Shown here piece after piece: positions 59,653 through 59,733 of a stretch of DNA of 59,733 nucleotides. Source of the stretch: Oscillospiraceae bacterium. GTDB taxonomy: Bacteria > Bacillota > Clostridia > Oscillospirales > Ruminococcaceae. The stretch lies in contig JAFWQJ010000087.1 of assembly GCA_017545185.1 (NCBI GenBank), positions 1-59,733 of the forward strand, written 5' to 3'. Under the pieces are notes generated by a model. It had not been told where the DNA came from, made no database searches, and worked only from the letters and a program-made list of their open reading frames with translations. The translations under genes were made by a program, and so were the position numbers. Within the stretch, counting starts at the first letter, position 1. Each line of letters opens with the position of its first letter.

Positions 59653-59733
59653 TTAGATGTGTTTTTTCTGAAACTCTTTAGGCGAATACCCTATATACTT
59701 CCTGAACACCTCAGCAAAATAGCTTGAATTGCC
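59653..59733 (-). CDS. AraC family regulator, C-terminal end (cut by window edge)
   Basis: The last 26 codons of a minus-strand gene read SSYFAEVFRKYIGYSPKEFQ and end at TAA 59655-59653. This is the signature of the second helix-turn-helix of AraC/XylS regulators. The rest lies beyond the window. Confidence 0.85.
   Translation of the reverse strand, partial: GNSSYFAEVFRKYIGYSPKEFQKKHI

Overview
The window looks like a chromosome segment of a cellulolytic Gram-positive Oscillospiraceae bacterium close to Ruminococcus (R. champanellensis or R. flavefaciens type). The reasons are secreted GH5 cellulases that end in dockerins, a complete Gram-positive type IV pilus (T4P) locus without a PilQ secretin, a ThiT thiamine ECF component behind a TPP riboswitch, IreB/UPF0297, and consensus sigma-A promoters with AGGAGG ribosome binding sites. 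The species call is inference.

Layout. (1) 1-7128 is A+T-richer accessory DNA: the end of a MATE pump, then short one- or two-gene units (GNAT acetyltransferase; TetR with a divergent methyltransferase/EamA pair; membrane protein plus DJ-1/PfpI; membrane protein; alpha/beta hydrolase). Four near-identical promoters and three identical terminator hairpins punctuate these units. (2) 7306-13948 is G+C-richer: LMW protein tyrosine phosphatase and peptide deformylase, a YdcF lipoprotein, two paralogous Cys/His-rich secreted proteins, a membrane-tethered barnase with its barstar, a lipoprotein and a LacI regulator. (3) 14219-29107 is the T4P locus: pilC, a pilM-pilN fusion, pilO, a 951-residue PilX-like protein, two large minor pilins, a reversed prepilin peptidase, pilB, pilT and two small pilins. 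(4) 29204-35369, on the opposite strand, holds two dockerin-bearing GH5 cellulases and a frameshifted dockerin protein. (5) 35473-38201 holds sseB, a likely 6S-like RNA, a DUF1292 gene and a ~775-nt gene-free transcription unit that appears to encode a large structured RNA. (6) 38336-56421 is mixed housekeeping: glycogen phosphorylase, two DUF805 proteins, tRNA-Pro, a 13-bp-periodic GACA repeat field, tgt, thiT, a DUF2079 protein, a PP2C phosphatase, ireB, NfeD/SPFH and csoR-copA. (7) 56598-59733 is A+T-richer and mobile: a Tn4451-type large serine recombinase, TnpW, Ogt and the end of an AraC regulator.

The most interesting observation is a domain of about 230 residues found both in a type IV minor pilin (residues 138-372 of the 21015-22133 product) and in the dockerin proteins encoded a few kb away (between the cellulase and dockerin of 32697-35369, and in the frameshifted 31318-32524 gene). 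The best-conserved stretch is about two thirds identical by eye. This physically and evolutionarily links the pilus to the cellulase system and suggests a shared binding or assembly module. The second notable item is the large structured RNA candidate at 37424-38201, with a perfect promoter, an 11-bp helix that closes on the predicted first nucleotide, many internal hairpins and a strong terminator.

All calls are from reading the sequence; no database search was run.
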